A stretch of DNA of 64,000 nt from JAABVY01 sp964496505 (GTDB taxonomy: Bacteria > Zixibacteria > MSB-5A5 > JAABVY01): positions 4,461-68,460 of the forward strand of contig CAZBZV010000013.1 in assembly GCA_964496505.1 (NCBI GenBank), read 5' to 3'. The notes below the pieces were generated by a model. The model was not told where the DNA came from. It did not search any database and worked only from the letters and a program-made list of their open reading frames with translations. Numbering within the stretch: the stretch's first letter is position 1; every line of letters starts with the position of its first letter. Positions 42,411-51,319 of the stretch are shown here, piece by piece. Both the position numbers and the translations under genes were made by a program.

Positions 42411-42744
42411 CGTCATTCTTAATTCTACTGTAGGCAATCACATCGAACCTGAAATCACATCCCGAAGTATCATGCTCCTGAATATATCCCTGTGCCGCCG
42501 CAATTAGATTTTTCTGTTTCGATTTTGTGACCCATGCCTGCGGCTCGCCGTATTTATCGCTTCTGGCCGCCTTGACCTCCACGAATACGATGGTGTTTTC
42601 GATTTTGCAGATAAGATCGATTTCCTTATGACCGTATTGATAGCTGCGTTCGAGGACTTGATAACCCTTGCTTTCCAGGTAATTAGCCGCCAGATTCTCG
42701 GCCTCGGTGCCAAAAGATCTTTTATTCCCTTTCTTCAAGGACAA
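42361..42744 (-). CDS. yraN: YraN/UPF0102 family endonuclease-like protein
   Basis: At 127 residues it contains the UPF0102 signature: GTEAENLAANYLESKGYQVLERSYQYGHKEIDLI, then IVFVEVKAARS, with the PD-(D/E)XK-type Asp, Glu and Lys. Members are Holliday-junction-resolvase-like and frequently sit next to rnhB, as here. TTG at 42744 has AGGAG four bases upstream. Its start overlaps the rnhB coding end by 23 bases, so translation is coupled. Biological role is not established for the family. Confidence 0.85.
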   Translation of the reverse strand: MSLKKGNKRSFGTEAENLAANYLESKGYQVLERSYQYGHKEIDLICKIENTIVFVEVKAARSDKYGEPQAWVTKSKQKNLIAAAQGYIQEHDTSGCDFRFDVIAYSRIKNDVRLNHFESAFYAEESP

Positions 42745-43393
42745 GACTCTCCTGAATATATTCAGTATAGTCCATGCGGAAGCTCTGGCGATGATACACT
42801 GTGGCGCCGTACTTCATGATTGCTTCCCGATGGAACTTTGTGGCGTAACCTTTGTTCTGCCGGAATTTGAACTGCGGGCAGTGATGATCTATCAATGTCA
42901 TGATCCTGTCACGGGTTACCTTGGCCAGTATGGAGGCGGCGGCAATGGCTGTTGAACGCTGATCGCCCTTTATCAGCGACTGTTGCGGAATTAATGTGTC
43001 CGGTATCTTGCGATTGCCGTCTATCAGTATTACCTGAGGCTTTATCTCAAGATTTTCCAGGGCGACTTTCATTCCCAGCACGGATGCCTGATAGATATTG
43101 ATCTTGTCGATTACCCTCTGATGTATCGCTACGATTTTATACGCCAGGGCCTTTTTTGTAATGTAATCGTAAAGTTTCTCGCGTTTTTCGGGAAGAAGCG
43201 CCTTGCTGTCGTTGATACCGTTGGTGCGGAATTTCTCGGGAAGTATCACGGCGGCGCAGACCACCGGCCCGGCCAAAGGCCCCACGCCCGCTTCGTCAAC
43301 ACCGGCAATATACTGAATTCCGGTACGCCTGAGTTGATTTTCTATGCGCTGACTCGCCTTCATTTGAAGGCTATTTAAAAAAGTTAAATCCAT
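42722..43393 (-). CDS. rnhB: Ribonuclease HII
   Basis: At 223 residues it has the RNase HII fold, with catalytic D33-E34 in GVDEAGVGPLAGPVV, NDSKALLPEKREKLYD, VILIDGN and LIKGDQRSTAIAAASILAKVTRDR. It removes ribonucleotides from DNA and RNA from RNA-DNA hybrids. One oddity is clear: the Gly-Arg-Gly loop that recognises the RNA-DNA junction in this family reads Gly-Val-Gly (V37, codon GTG). The other active-site acids are kept. The gene is first of a pair with yraN. No strong SD was seen for ATG at 43393 or the in-frame ATG at 43363. Confidence 0.92.
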   Translation of the reverse strand: MDLTFLNSLQMKASQRIENQLRRTGIQYIAGVDEAGVGPLAGPVVCAAVILPEKFRTNGINDSKALLPEKREKLYDYITKKALAYKIVAIHQRVIDKINIYQASVLGMKVALENLEIKPQVILIDGNRKIPDTLIPQQSLIKGDQRSTAIAAASILAKVTRDRIMTLIDHHCPQFKFRQNKGYATKFHREAIMKYGATVYHRQSFRMDYTEYIQESLVLEERE

Positions 43394-43451
43394 GCTGGCA
43401 AGAAAATAGTTGGGATTATATTCTTAATTTTGCTATTATTTCTACTGAGAA

Positions 43452-43757
43452 ATGAAGATTAAAATTTGCAAAAAATCGGAATTATCCGAAGGAAAAGCGG
43501 TTTCCAAAAAAATACTTGCCCGCCGTGTGGCGGTATTTTTGCTCAATGGCAAATATTATGCCATAGAAGGGGACTGCAAACATCAGAAGGCGCCGCTTGA
43601 CTCGGGCAAGGTCGAAGGCAGTGTGGTTGAGTGCTCATGGCATGGATGGCGTTACGATATTCCCAGCGGTGAATGCCTGACAGAAAAATGGGCTAGGCTC
43701 AGAACCTATCCGGTTGAAGAAGAAGACGACTGGCTTGTGGTTGACTTGAGCGGGTAA
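43452..43757 (+). CDS. Rieske-type [2Fe-2S] ferredoxin
   Basis: This 101-residue single-domain protein has the two Rieske ligand pairs, CKH in EGDCKHQKAPLDSG and CSWH in VVECSWHGWRYDIPSG. There is no signal peptide or transmembrane segment, so it is a soluble cytoplasmic ferredoxin of the NirD/biphenyl-dioxygenase-ferredoxin type. The redox partner is unknown. The last 52 bases overlap the end of the convergent DMT transporter gene. A second, more diverged Rieske ferredoxin is encoded at 51011-51316. Confidence 0.88.
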   Translation: MKIKICKKSELSEGKAVSKKILARRVAVFLLNGKYYAIEGDCKHQKAPLDSGKVEGSVVECSWHGWRYDIPSGECLTEKWARLRTYPVEEEDDWLVVDLSG

Positions 43758-44623
43758 TACCTCTCGGTAATAAATACACCTGCCAGAATAGTAATCCCCC
43801 CCACAATGAAATTGGTGGTCAGTTGTTCTGACAGAAATATATAAGACCATAGGGCCGCCAGAATAGTCTGAATATACATATATATGGAAAGCCGCGAGGC
43901 CTCCATGTACTTCAAAGCCCAGTACCAGAGCGGGAAGGCCGTGCCGGTTGTCAAAAGGGATATGTAGAATAGCCCTATCCATGCTATGAGTGAGATTTGA
44001 GAGAAATCGGCTGTTATCGTTCCGCATGAGCCCATGGGGATAAAGAGGATCATGCCCGCGGTTATTGAATAGGAATAGGCAGCGATTGATCCGAGTTCGG
44101 CTACAACCTTTTTGCCGATGACTATGTAGAGCGCCCACGCAATTACAGCTATCAATATCAGCAGGTCGCCCCAGTAGAATTTGGGCTCGACAGTGATATT
44201 GCGGTCAAGCAGGATTATAATCACCCCAGCCAGCGCAATCAGGATACCGCCCATTTTGCCGAAATAAAATTTCTCCGAGAGCATGGGAATGGCGAGGATA
44301 TAGACGAATAACGGCGTCATGCTGAACATCAGGGCTGAATGCCCCGGGGTTGTCATCTCAAGGCCGATAAGAAAGAAGCCCTGGTTTACGGGAGCGATAA
44401 GAAAACCGAGGATGATTATCTTCAGCAGGTTCTTCCTGCTTAAGCGTTTATATCTTCCTTGAATCAGCATCAGCAGGTTCAGTACAATTGTCGCAATAAC
44501 AAAGCGCAGAATGCCAAGGGTGAAGGGCTCGAAATCGTTTAAGGCAATTTTCGTGAAAAGCGGTGTAGCTGAGAAAATCAATTGGCAGAAGATGATTGCT
44601 ATGTAAAGCTGCGCCAGGGGCAT
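43706..44623 (-). CDS. DMT-superfamily (EamA) transporter 1
   Basis: At 305 residues the protein is predicted to have ten membrane helices in two EamA halves. It begins LAQLYIAIIFCQLIFSATPL and has the second-half motif GDLLILIAVIAWALYIVIGK and the ending LSEQLTTNFIVGGITILAGVFITERY. Such proteins export metabolites or amino acids; the substrate is unknown. It is a clear paralogue of the next gene (44668-45546): the phrases TPLFTKIALNDFEPFTLG and TPLFLKIALRDFDPLTLG align without gaps. The Ser/Thr-rich tail ends inside the convergent Rieske gene. Confidence 0.87.
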   Translation of the reverse strand: MPLAQLYIAIIFCQLIFSATPLFTKIALNDFEPFTLGILRFVIATIVLNLLMLIQGRYKRLSRKNLLKIIILGFLIAPVNQGFFLIGLEMTTPGHSALMFSMTPLFVYILAIPMLSEKFYFGKMGGILIALAGVIIILLDRNITVEPKFYWGDLLILIAVIAWALYIVIGKKVVAELGSIAAYSYSITAGMILFIPMGSCGTITADFSQISLIAWIGLFYISLLTTGTAFPLWYWALKYMEASRLSIYMYIQTILAALWSYIFLSEQLTTNFIVGGITILAGVFITERYYPLKSTTSQSSSSSTG

Positions 44624-44667
44624 AGAAAATCACGCCTTTATTTTCAGGTCATAAATTGAAAGGCAAG

Positions 44668-45546
44668 CTAACTACTTTTTGTTCGCTCGGCAATAAATAC
44701 ACCGATTAAAACCACTATTCCTCCCGCAACGAAATTGCGTGTTAATTGCTCGGAAAGAAATATATAAGAAAAGATGGTTGCCAGAAGTGGCTGGAAGAAT
44801 ATGAATACGCTCAGCCTCGAAGCCTCAAGATATTTCAGAGCCCAGTACCAAACCGGATAAGCTATACCCGAGGTTATTACCGCGGTGTATAATAAAGCAA
44901 TCCAGGGGAGGAGGTCAGCCCCGGCATAATCGAATGTTACAGTATTGTAGGCGCCAATCGGAATGAAGAGGATTGTGCCGAAGGTCATGGTATAGGTGAT
45001 GGCCTGAATAGAGCCCATTTTTTTGACCAGCTCTTTTCCAAAAACTGTATAAAGCGCCCATGCGATCACACCCAGAAATATTATGATGTCACCCTTCACG
45101 AATTCCGGTTCGATGGTGATGTTTTGATCCGATAGTACTACCACAACTCCTGCAAATGCCAATAAAATACCGATCATTCTCCTGATTCGGAATTTTTCCT
45201 TCAAAAGTGGAATTGCGAAGAGGTAAACCAGAACAGGGGTTAGACCGTACATCAGGGCGGCATGCCCGGGCGTGGTGAATTGCAAACCGTAAAAGAGCAG
45301 GCCCTGATTCCCGGGAATGGCCAGAAGTCCCAGAATTGCTATAAAGAGCCAGTGCTTTTTATCGGGAATGATTTTTCTGCCCTGGGTGAGAAGAAATATA
45401 TTTAAAATGATGATTGAGATTACAAAACGGATTACTCCCAGAGTAAGGGGGTCAAAATCACGCAGAGCTATCTTAAGAAAAAGGGGAGTGGCCGCAAATA
45501 CCACCTGCCCGAAAATGATTATGGTATATAAACGCACGGCAGACAT
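44668..45546 (-). CDS. DMT-superfamily (EamA) transporter 2
   Basis: This 292-residue, ten-helix EamA protein is a paralogue of the neighbour at 43706-44623, starting VRLYTIIIFGQVVFAATPL and ending LSEQLTRNFVAGGIVVLIGVFIAERTK. The tandem arrangement on the same strand, 44 bases apart, points to duplication within an operon. Transport direction and substrate are not predictable. A third, more distant EamA gene lies at 63034-63912. Confidence 0.87.
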   Translation of the reverse strand: MSAVRLYTIIIFGQVVFAATPLFLKIALRDFDPLTLGVIRFVISIIILNIFLLTQGRKIIPDKKHWLFIAILGLLAIPGNQGLLFYGLQFTTPGHAALMYGLTPVLVYLFAIPLLKEKFRIRRMIGILLAFAGVVVVLSDQNITIEPEFVKGDIIIFLGVIAWALYTVFGKELVKKMGSIQAITYTMTFGTILFIPIGAYNTVTFDYAGADLLPWIALLYTAVITSGIAYPVWYWALKYLEASRLSVFIFFQPLLATIFSYIFLSEQLTRNFVAGGIVVLIGVFIAERTKSS

Positions 45547-45585
45547 ATCTGCAAAAACCGCCGCCCTCTGAAATTGTTTCGCCCG

Positions 45586-46377
45586 TTAAATCATGCTTTT
45601 GATAAATCCGCCGTCGATCTGAATCGCTGTTCCGGTTATATAAGCCGCCTGTTCCGAGGCCAGGTATGCTATCAGGTTGGCCGGTTCAACCGGATCGGCA
45701 AGGCGGTTCATCGGGATCGAGCGTTCCCATGAGGTGAAAAGCTGTTTGACGGTGAATTTGCTTTTTTTGGCAAGCCCGGAAGCAAAATCTTTTAACCGAT
45801 CGGTTGCGGTGAATCCGGGACAGATAGAATTGACGGTTATGTTGTACTTTGCCATTTCATTGGAAAGCGATTTGGTAAATCCCAGTACGCCTGCCCGCAC
45901 GGTGTTTGACAGAATCAGATCATCCAGAGGCTGTTTTGCTGAAATCGAAGTTATGGCGATAATCCTGCCCCATTTCTGTTTTTTCATATCCGGCACAGCC
46001 AGCCTGCACATATTGATGGTGGATTTGAGGTTGAGCTCAATGGCCCATGTGAAATCGCGTTCGGTAAGCTTCTCGAACGTTCCCTGAGGCGGACCGCCGG
46101 CGTTACATACAAGAATATCAACCTTTTTAAGATATTTTTTAGCTGTTTTAAACAGGTTTTCCAGATCTGTGGAGGAGGTGACATCGCATTTTACCGGAAG
46201 CACCTCTTTTCCTGTTTTCTTCTGTATATCCTTGGCTGCCTTGTTAAGTGCATCATTATTGCGGCTGCAAATTACTACTTTGGCCCCTTCTTCGGCCAGC
46301 TGTTGTGCCACAGCCTTGCCCATTCCTTTGGAAGAAGCTGTGACTATCGCTACTTTGTCAGTTAACCCCAAATCCAT
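45586..46377 (-). CDS. Short-chain dehydrogenase-like protein lacking the YxxxK motif
   Basis: At 263 residues it has a Rossmann NAD(P)-binding start (KVAIVTASSKGMGKAVA), NAGGPPQGTF in place of NNAG, the catalytic-serine region AITSISAKQP and a PGFTATDRLKDF loop. At the position of the catalytic Tyr-x3-Lys the protein reads SNTVRAG, so both residues are absent. That variation is known for the beta-ketoacyl-ACP-reductase-like SDR subgroup, and activity is uncertain. The start codon follows the M20 peptidase stop by two bases with AAGGTG as SD, so the pair is an operon. Confidence 0.82.
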   Translation of the reverse strand: MDLGLTDKVAIVTASSKGMGKAVAQQLAEEGAKVVICSRNNDALNKAAKDIQKKTGKEVLPVKCDVTSSTDLENLFKTAKKYLKKVDILVCNAGGPPQGTFEKLTERDFTWAIELNLKSTINMCRLAVPDMKKQKWGRIIAITSISAKQPLDDLILSNTVRAGVLGFTKSLSNEMAKYNITVNSICPGFTATDRLKDFASGLAKKSKFTVKQLFTSWERSIPMNRLADPVEPANLIAYLASEQAAYITGTAIQIDGGFIKSMI

Positions 46378-46379
46378 GT

Positions 46380-47747
46380 TTACACCTTCAATTCAGCTAA
46401 TTTTTTATAAAGATGAATAGTTGAATATATACCGAGTTTGAAATCCTTCAGGTCAAACCATTCATTGGGCGAATGTGTGTTGGCATCCGGCTGTGCAAAG
46501 CCGAAAAGGATAGTATCCACACCTAAAAGCTCCTTGAAAACATTGACAATCGGTATCGATCCGCCCTCGCGAATATAAAGCGGTTCCTTGTCATAACCTT
46601 CCTGCATGGCATCCGCGGCCGCCTGTATTATCGGATTGTCTTTGGATACCATACCGGGTCTGGCTCCCCCTCCGATAGTTACCTCGACCTCCACGCATTC
46701 GGGAGATATTTCGGTCAGATATTTTTGCAAAAGGCCGCAGATTTTATTCGGTTCCTGATCGGGCACAAGGCGCATTGTTATTTTGGCGCCGGCCCAGGAG
46801 GGAATGATTGTCTTCGTGCCTTCTCCGCTGTAGCCGCCGTAGATGCCGTTGATTTCCAGAGTTGGACGGGCTGATTTGCGTTCAAGGGTGGTATAACCTT
46901 TTTCTCCAACCAAACCCTTGCTGCCCACTTCCTGTAAAAATGCCTTTTCATCGAACGGCAGCCGGTTGCTTTCCTTGCGTTCCCAGTCAGCCACATCTAC
47001 AACGTCATCATAAAATCCCGGCACGCTGATTTTGTAATCATCATCGTGGAGCTTTGAAATCATTTTGCACAGCTCATGAATCGGATTAGGTACCGCGCCG
47101 CCGTAAGAGCCGGAATGCAGGTCGCGGTTGGGACCGGTAACCTTGACCTCGGCAATCGCTATTCCCCTGAGTCCCATCGTAAGGGCGGGCAGATCCCTGC
47201 CGAACATGGAGGTGTCGGAGATAATAGCAAGGTCACATTTAAGCATATCCTTATGCTCTTCAATGAATGTATCCAGATGAACTGATTGAATTTCCTCTTC
47301 ACCCTCAAAAAGGATTTTGAAATTAATGGGCACATTGCCCTCGGCTTTGAGATACGATTCGATCGCCGCAGCGTGAATCAAAAGCTGTCCCTTGTCATCG
47401 GCCGAACCCCGGGCGTATAATTTATCATCCACAACATTGGGTTCGAACGGCGGGGATTCCCACAATTCAAGAGGATCGACTGGCTGAACATCATAATGCC
47501 CGTAAATCAAGGCAGTGGGCGCATCCGGGTTGTTCGTATATTCGGCGTAAACAATCGGATGGCCGGGAGTTTCGAAAATCTTTGGATCAAGTCCCATCCA
47601 TCTCAATCTGTCTACAAGATATTCGGCACATTTTACCATGTCATCTCGATGTTCCGATTGGGCAGAGATCGAGGGGATTTTCAGCAGTTCATTCATAACT
47701 TTCAGGAAATTGTCATAATTATTCTCGGCATACTCTAATGCATTCAT
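46380..47747 (-). CDS. M20-family dipeptidase/carboxypeptidase
   Basis: At 455 residues it is a two-zinc M20 peptidase. It shows LIYGHYDVQPVDP with the zinc His and catalytic Asp, YARGSADDKGQL with the bridging Asp, FEGEEEI with the general-base Glu, and FGFAQPDANTHSPNEW with the last zinc His. The central dimerisation domain contains DLHSGSYGGAVPNP. This pattern fits the dipeptidase/CNDP-like branch that cleaves dipeptides in the cytoplasm. ATG at 47747 follows AAGGAGG. It heads an operon with the SDR-like gene. Confidence 0.9.
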   Translation of the reverse strand: MNALEYAENNYDNFLKVMNELLKIPSISAQSEHRDDMVKCAEYLVDRLRWMGLDPKIFETPGHPIVYAEYTNNPDAPTALIYGHYDVQPVDPLELWESPPFEPNVVDDKLYARGSADDKGQLLIHAAAIESYLKAEGNVPINFKILFEGEEEIQSVHLDTFIEEHKDMLKCDLAIISDTSMFGRDLPALTMGLRGIAIAEVKVTGPNRDLHSGSYGGAVPNPIHELCKMISKLHDDDYKISVPGFYDDVVDVADWERKESNRLPFDEKAFLQEVGSKGLVGEKGYTTLERKSARPTLEINGIYGGYSGEGTKTIIPSWAGAKITMRLVPDQEPNKICGLLQKYLTEISPECVEVEVTIGGGARPGMVSKDNPIIQAAADAMQEGYDKEPLYIREGGSIPIVNVFKELLGVDTILFGFAQPDANTHSPNEWFDLKDFKLGIYSTIHLYKKLAELKV

Positions 47748-47935
47748 CGAAGCCTCCTTAAGTGTAATGGATTAGCTTAAATTTCCGAAGCCCCAATGTC
47801 AAGGCAAATTTTTTTATTCCACTGATTTGGAAAAAAATATGGCAATTTCCGGCGATATTATTATTATGGCAAAGTATGAAAATTCGAACCGTATGCCCGG
47901 CTTTTTGTAAAACTGGATAACTATCGGAGGCACAA

Positions 47936-49528
47936 GTGAGAAAGATATTAATACCGCTGGCAATAAGCCTTTTTATTCTTATATCAGCCGCAAGTTCGAT
48001 TCATGCTCAAACCGATCTGGTTATCAGCCGTTTCGATAATTATCTTTCATATATGAAGGGGGGGCAATATGACCAGGCCTCAACTCTCTGGCTCCCGGAA
48101 TATATTCGGGAGGTATATAAATTCGGGATCTATTACACCAACGCTCCCTTCAAATATGACTGCAATTCATATCTCACGCAAAATATAGATGATTATATGC
48201 GCAGCAAATTCGAGGTTACCTACAGCGCTGTTCCGAGTATGTTTAATGTTTTCAAAATCCTCGTAGACTATGAGGACAAAAACGGCAAAGCTTCTGAATT
48301 ACCCCAGGAAGATTATTACATGATGAAGGGCGATGATGCCAATTTCTACCTGGTGCCTAGATACTGGCCGCTTTTGGAAAATATGCAGGTCAAAGAAGGG
48401 AAATATTTTAATCTATATTATTTCAAGGAAAAGCAGATTAACGATTCTGCGCTTGCACACACGGATGCGATGATCGAAGAAATCGCACGGAAAATAGAAC
48501 TTCCGCCGGAACTTGTCGAACGCCTGACTATGGATAAACTCAATTACTTCCTGTGCGAAAACAGCAATCAGATTGCGGTTTATGCCGGAAAGTATGTTCC
48601 CGGATGGCATGATCCGGCCGGAAATTTTTTAATCACCAATTATCTTCCTCACGGCACCCCTGTGGCGGATTTTCTGATTAAATACAAGCTCAACGAACTG
48701 CCGCTTTATACTCTCCCTTTTATGGAAAAAGGCCTGTCTGTTTATCTGGGCGGAAGAGCAGGTGCGAGCCTTGATGTTTTCGGACAGATGGTTCGGTTTA
48801 GCCTGGAATCGGATTTCATGAAGCTGGAGGATATTCTAAGCTCGTCTGATTTCGAAGAAAAAACAGGCGGTCCCGATTTTGCATATACTCTTTCAGCATA
48901 TTTTGCCGGATACCTGATACAGGAATTCGGGATAGAGGAAGTATCCGATTTGTATTTGAAATTATCCGGAGAAAAGAGATTTGTGGACACCTGCTCCGGC
49001 ACAACTATCAAGAGCATTCTAAAAGAGCAGACCGGCAAAGACTGGTCTTCGCTCGAAAAAGGTTTCATGAAATATTTTAAGGATATCGAGTTCGGGATTG
49101 AGATTGTAGATAAAGCCGATGGCGATGTGTTGTATCAGTCTGGTACTACCGGCTCGACGATCGCTCTTTATAAAAACGGCAATGACCTGATTCTGGATGC
49201 TTCCGCGAATGATGGAAAGAGCGCCGTAAATGCGGCTATGCTTCTTAAAATGGATAAGTCGCGTTTTACCGGAGAATATGAATCCTCGCTGTACGAGAAG
49301 CATTTCCCGGATAGCGAATATGAACGGCAGATTTACGGGTTAATTTTCGGCCCCGAAGAAATAGGCGTTTACAATTATCTTACCAATGAAATAGTTGCCA
49401 AATATATAACCTCACTCGCTAATCCCGGCGGGCAGAATGAACCCTCACGAGTGACCTTCAGATTTCCCGGGAAACTGATCCCCGGGGATTTTGACGAATT
49501 GAAACTCGAGCTGATCGAGAAGCCCTGA
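47936..49528 (+). CDS. Exported protein of unknown function, possibly a degenerate MA-clan peptidase
   Basis: The protein is 530 residues with a clear signal peptide (KILIPLAISLFILISAASSIHAQ). The middle region resembles the thermolysin-like peptidase-MA arrangement: NYLPHGTPVADFLI occupies the place of an HExxH helix and LPLYTLPFMEKGLSVYLGGRAG resembles the downstream glutamate helix. FAYTLSAYFAGYLIQEFGIEEVSDLYLKL resembles the following helical bundle. The metal-binding HExxH itself is missing, so catalytic activity is doubtful. The GTG start has CGGAGG five bases upstream. The gene is solitary. The family assignment is weak. Confidence 0.65.
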   Translation: MRKILIPLAISLFILISAASSIHAQTDLVISRFDNYLSYMKGGQYDQASTLWLPEYIREVYKFGIYYTNAPFKYDCNSYLTQNIDDYMRSKFEVTYSAVPSMFNVFKILVDYEDKNGKASELPQEDYYMMKGDDANFYLVPRYWPLLENMQVKEGKYFNLYYFKEKQINDSALAHTDAMIEEIARKIELPPELVERLTMDKLNYFLCENSNQIAVYAGKYVPGWHDPAGNFLITNYLPHGTPVADFLIKYKLNELPLYTLPFMEKGLSVYLGGRAGASLDVFGQMVRFSLESDFMKLEDILSSSDFEEKTGGPDFAYTLSAYFAGYLIQEFGIEEVSDLYLKLSGEKRFVDTCSGTTIKSILKEQTGKDWSSLEKGFMKYFKDIEFGIEIVDKADGDVLYQSGTTGSTIALYKNGNDLILDASANDGKSAVNAAMLLKMDKSRFTGEYESSLYEKHFPDSEYERQIYGLIFGPEEIGVYNYLTNEIVAKYITSLANPGGQNEPSRVTFRFPGKLIPGDFDELKLELIEKP

Positions 49529-49621
49529 ATCATCAAGGCAGCCCTCTGATTTTTGGAACTATTTATTTTTATTTACATTTTTGTTTACTAAGTATATAGT
49601 AGTTCTAAAATTGGAGTGATG

Positions 49622-50515
49622 ATGCGTATTTTTATGACCGGAGGCAGCGGCTTTTTTGGAAGCAACCTAATTCCGAGTCTCCTGGAGGCGGGGCATAAGC
49701 CGGTATGTCTCATCCGCAAGGGCTCGGAGAAAAAGATTCGGGAATACCTCGATGATATCGAGGTCGTTTCCGGTGATATTACCAATATTTCATCATGGAA
49801 AGACCAGCTTAAGGATATAGATGCTTTCATAAATCTGATAGCGATAATCCGTGAATTTCCATCAAGAGGGATCACCTTCAAAAAACTGAATTTTGAAGCG
49901 ACTAAATCTCTGGCCGACCTGGCCACGGATATTGGAGTGAAACGTTTCCTGCAGATGAGCGCGCTCATGGCCTCGCCCGAATCAAAGTCAGGATATCATC
50001 GAACCAAATATATGGCAGAGCAGTATCTGCAAAAGAGCGAACTGGACTGGACGATTTATCGTCCGTCTTTTATAATCGGCAAGGGCAATGATTTTGTGGA
50101 GACTGTTACGAATCTAATGGATTCTGCCCCGTTTTTCCCGATTATCGGAAGCGGTGAATACCGTATGCAGCCGGTCGATGTTGATAACGTCACCGCGGGA
50201 TTCGTGCAGGCGCTTACTAACGACAAGACTATCGGAAAGATCTATGAAATAGGCGGACCCGACCGTTTCAGCTACAACCGCATGATAGATCTGATTGCAC
50301 AGGTGCGGGGAAAGAAAGCACGCAAGATACATCTGCCAGCTTTCATAATGAAGGGCGTTGCCGGATTGTTTGAATATTTCAAGTCCTTTCCCCTGACAAA
50401 GGGACAGATCAATATGCTCTTGGAAGAGAACTTTACGGACTCCAGGGAGTACTTCGAGGACTTCGATATAAAACCGATCATCTTTGACGAGAGCATCAAA
50501 AAAGCTCTCTCATAA
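49622..50515 (+). CDS. NAD(P)-binding epimerase-like protein (NDUFA9-like extended SDR)
   Basis: The protein is 297 residues. The nucleotide-binding loop FMTGGSGFFGSNLIPSL is followed by GDITNISSWKD, INLIAIIRE, MSALMASPESKSGYHRTKYMAEQYL (with the Tyr-x3-Lys pair in YHRTK), YRPSFIIGKGN and MQPVDVDNVTAGF. This pattern matches the complex-I NDUFA9-like / NmrA-like atypical extended SDRs, often binding NADPH without known substrate. ATG at 49622 is chosen over GTG 49616 and ATG 49619 because TTGGAG then has proper spacing. It lies 22 bases before the peroxiredoxin start, so they may be co-transcribed. Confidence 0.85.
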   Translation: MRIFMTGGSGFFGSNLIPSLLEAGHKPVCLIRKGSEKKIREYLDDIEVVSGDITNISSWKDQLKDIDAFINLIAIIREFPSRGITFKKLNFEATKSLADLATDIGVKRFLQMSALMASPESKSGYHRTKYMAEQYLQKSELDWTIYRPSFIIGKGNDFVETVTNLMDSAPFFPIIGSGEYRMQPVDVDNVTAGFVQALTNDKTIGKIYEIGGPDRFSYNRMIDLIAQVRGKKARKIHLPAFIMKGVAGLFEYFKSFPLTKGQINMLLEENFTDSREYFEDFDIKPIIFDESIKKALS

Positions 50516-50537
50516 TGAGAATAGAAAGGAAATAATC

Positions 50538-50990
50538 ATGGTAAAAGAGGGTAATAAGGCTCCGGCCTTTAATCTGGAATCGACCAGCGGCGATAAAATC
50601 GCTTTAAAGGATTTGGCAGGCAAAAAAGTTGTTTTGTACTTCTATCCCAAGGATGATACTCCGGGATGTGCCAAGGAGGCGCAGGCCTTCCGTGACGCTT
50701 TCAAAAAGATCAAGAATAAAGGCGCAGTGGTATTGGGTGTTTCGCCCGACAGTCGTGAATCACATGAGAAATTCACCGAGAAATACGAACTGCCATTCCC
50801 GCTTCTGGTGGATAAAGACCATAAGGTCGCCGAGAAATACGGCGTCTGGGTAGAGAAGAATATGTATGGCAAGAAGAAATGGGGCATACAGCGAGCGACA
50901 TTCGTAATCGATCCTGACTTAAAAGTTAAGAAGATATTTCCCAAGGTTAAGGTTGAAGGCCATGTTGACGAGGTCATGGCCGAGTTATGA
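50538..50990 (+). CDS. bcp: Peroxiredoxin, BCP/PrxQ family
   Basis: The protein is 150 residues with a thioredoxin fold and the peroxidatic cysteine in FYPKDDTPGCAKEAQAFRD. Classical BCP proteins have a second, resolving cysteine five residues later (TPGCTKEAC); here that position is Gln, so this is a 1-Cys-type enzyme relying on an external thiol. It reduces hydroperoxides. ATG at 50538 has AAAGGA seven bases upstream. Rieske ferredoxin and methyltransferase genes follow closely. Confidence 0.9.
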   Translation: MVKEGNKAPAFNLESTSGDKIALKDLAGKKVVLYFYPKDDTPGCAKEAQAFRDAFKKIKNKGAVVLGVSPDSRESHEKFTEKYELPFPLLVDKDHKVAEKYGVWVEKNMYGKKKWGIQRATFVIDPDLKVKKIFPKVKVEGHVDEVMAEL

Positions 50991-51010
50991 CAACTAAAGG
51001 AGATTTTGTA

Positions 51011-51316
51011 ATGGCCGAGTTTGTTGAAGTTTGTTCCGAAGCTGAAATTCCTCCGGGTACCGGTAAGATGTTCGAAATTGGCAGGGAAGAGGTCGGTGTT
51101 TTCAATATTGGCGGCACGTTCTATGCAATCGACAATCTCTGTCCGCATGAGGGCGGTCCGATGCATGAGGGGCCGGTCTCGGGCGAGATCGTGACCTGTC
51201 CGCTGCATGGATGGCGTACCAATGTTGTGACGGGCGAATCTCTGGAACTGCCGGGAGTGAAGGTGAACAAATTCGAGGTTAAAGTTGAAGATGGAAAGGT
51301 TTTTGTAAAGGCTTAG
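51011..51316 (+). CDS. Rieske-type [2Fe-2S] ferredoxin
   Basis: At 101 residues it has Rieske ligands CPH in LCPHEGGPMHEG and CPLH in VTCPLHGWRTNVVTGE. It is a soluble single-domain ferredoxin like NirD or the ferredoxin of ring-hydroxylating systems; no such oxygenase is encoded nearby. ATG at 51011 has AAGGAGA six bases upstream, whereas an upstream ATG at 50987 overlaps the peroxiredoxin stop and places the SD inside the gene. The methyltransferase follows four bases after the stop. Confidence 0.9.
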   Translation: MAEFVEVCSEAEIPPGTGKMFEIGREEVGVFNIGGTFYAIDNLCPHEGGPMHEGPVSGEIVTCPLHGWRTNVVTGESLELPGVKVNKFEVKVEDGKVFVKA

Positions 51317-51319
51317 ACT

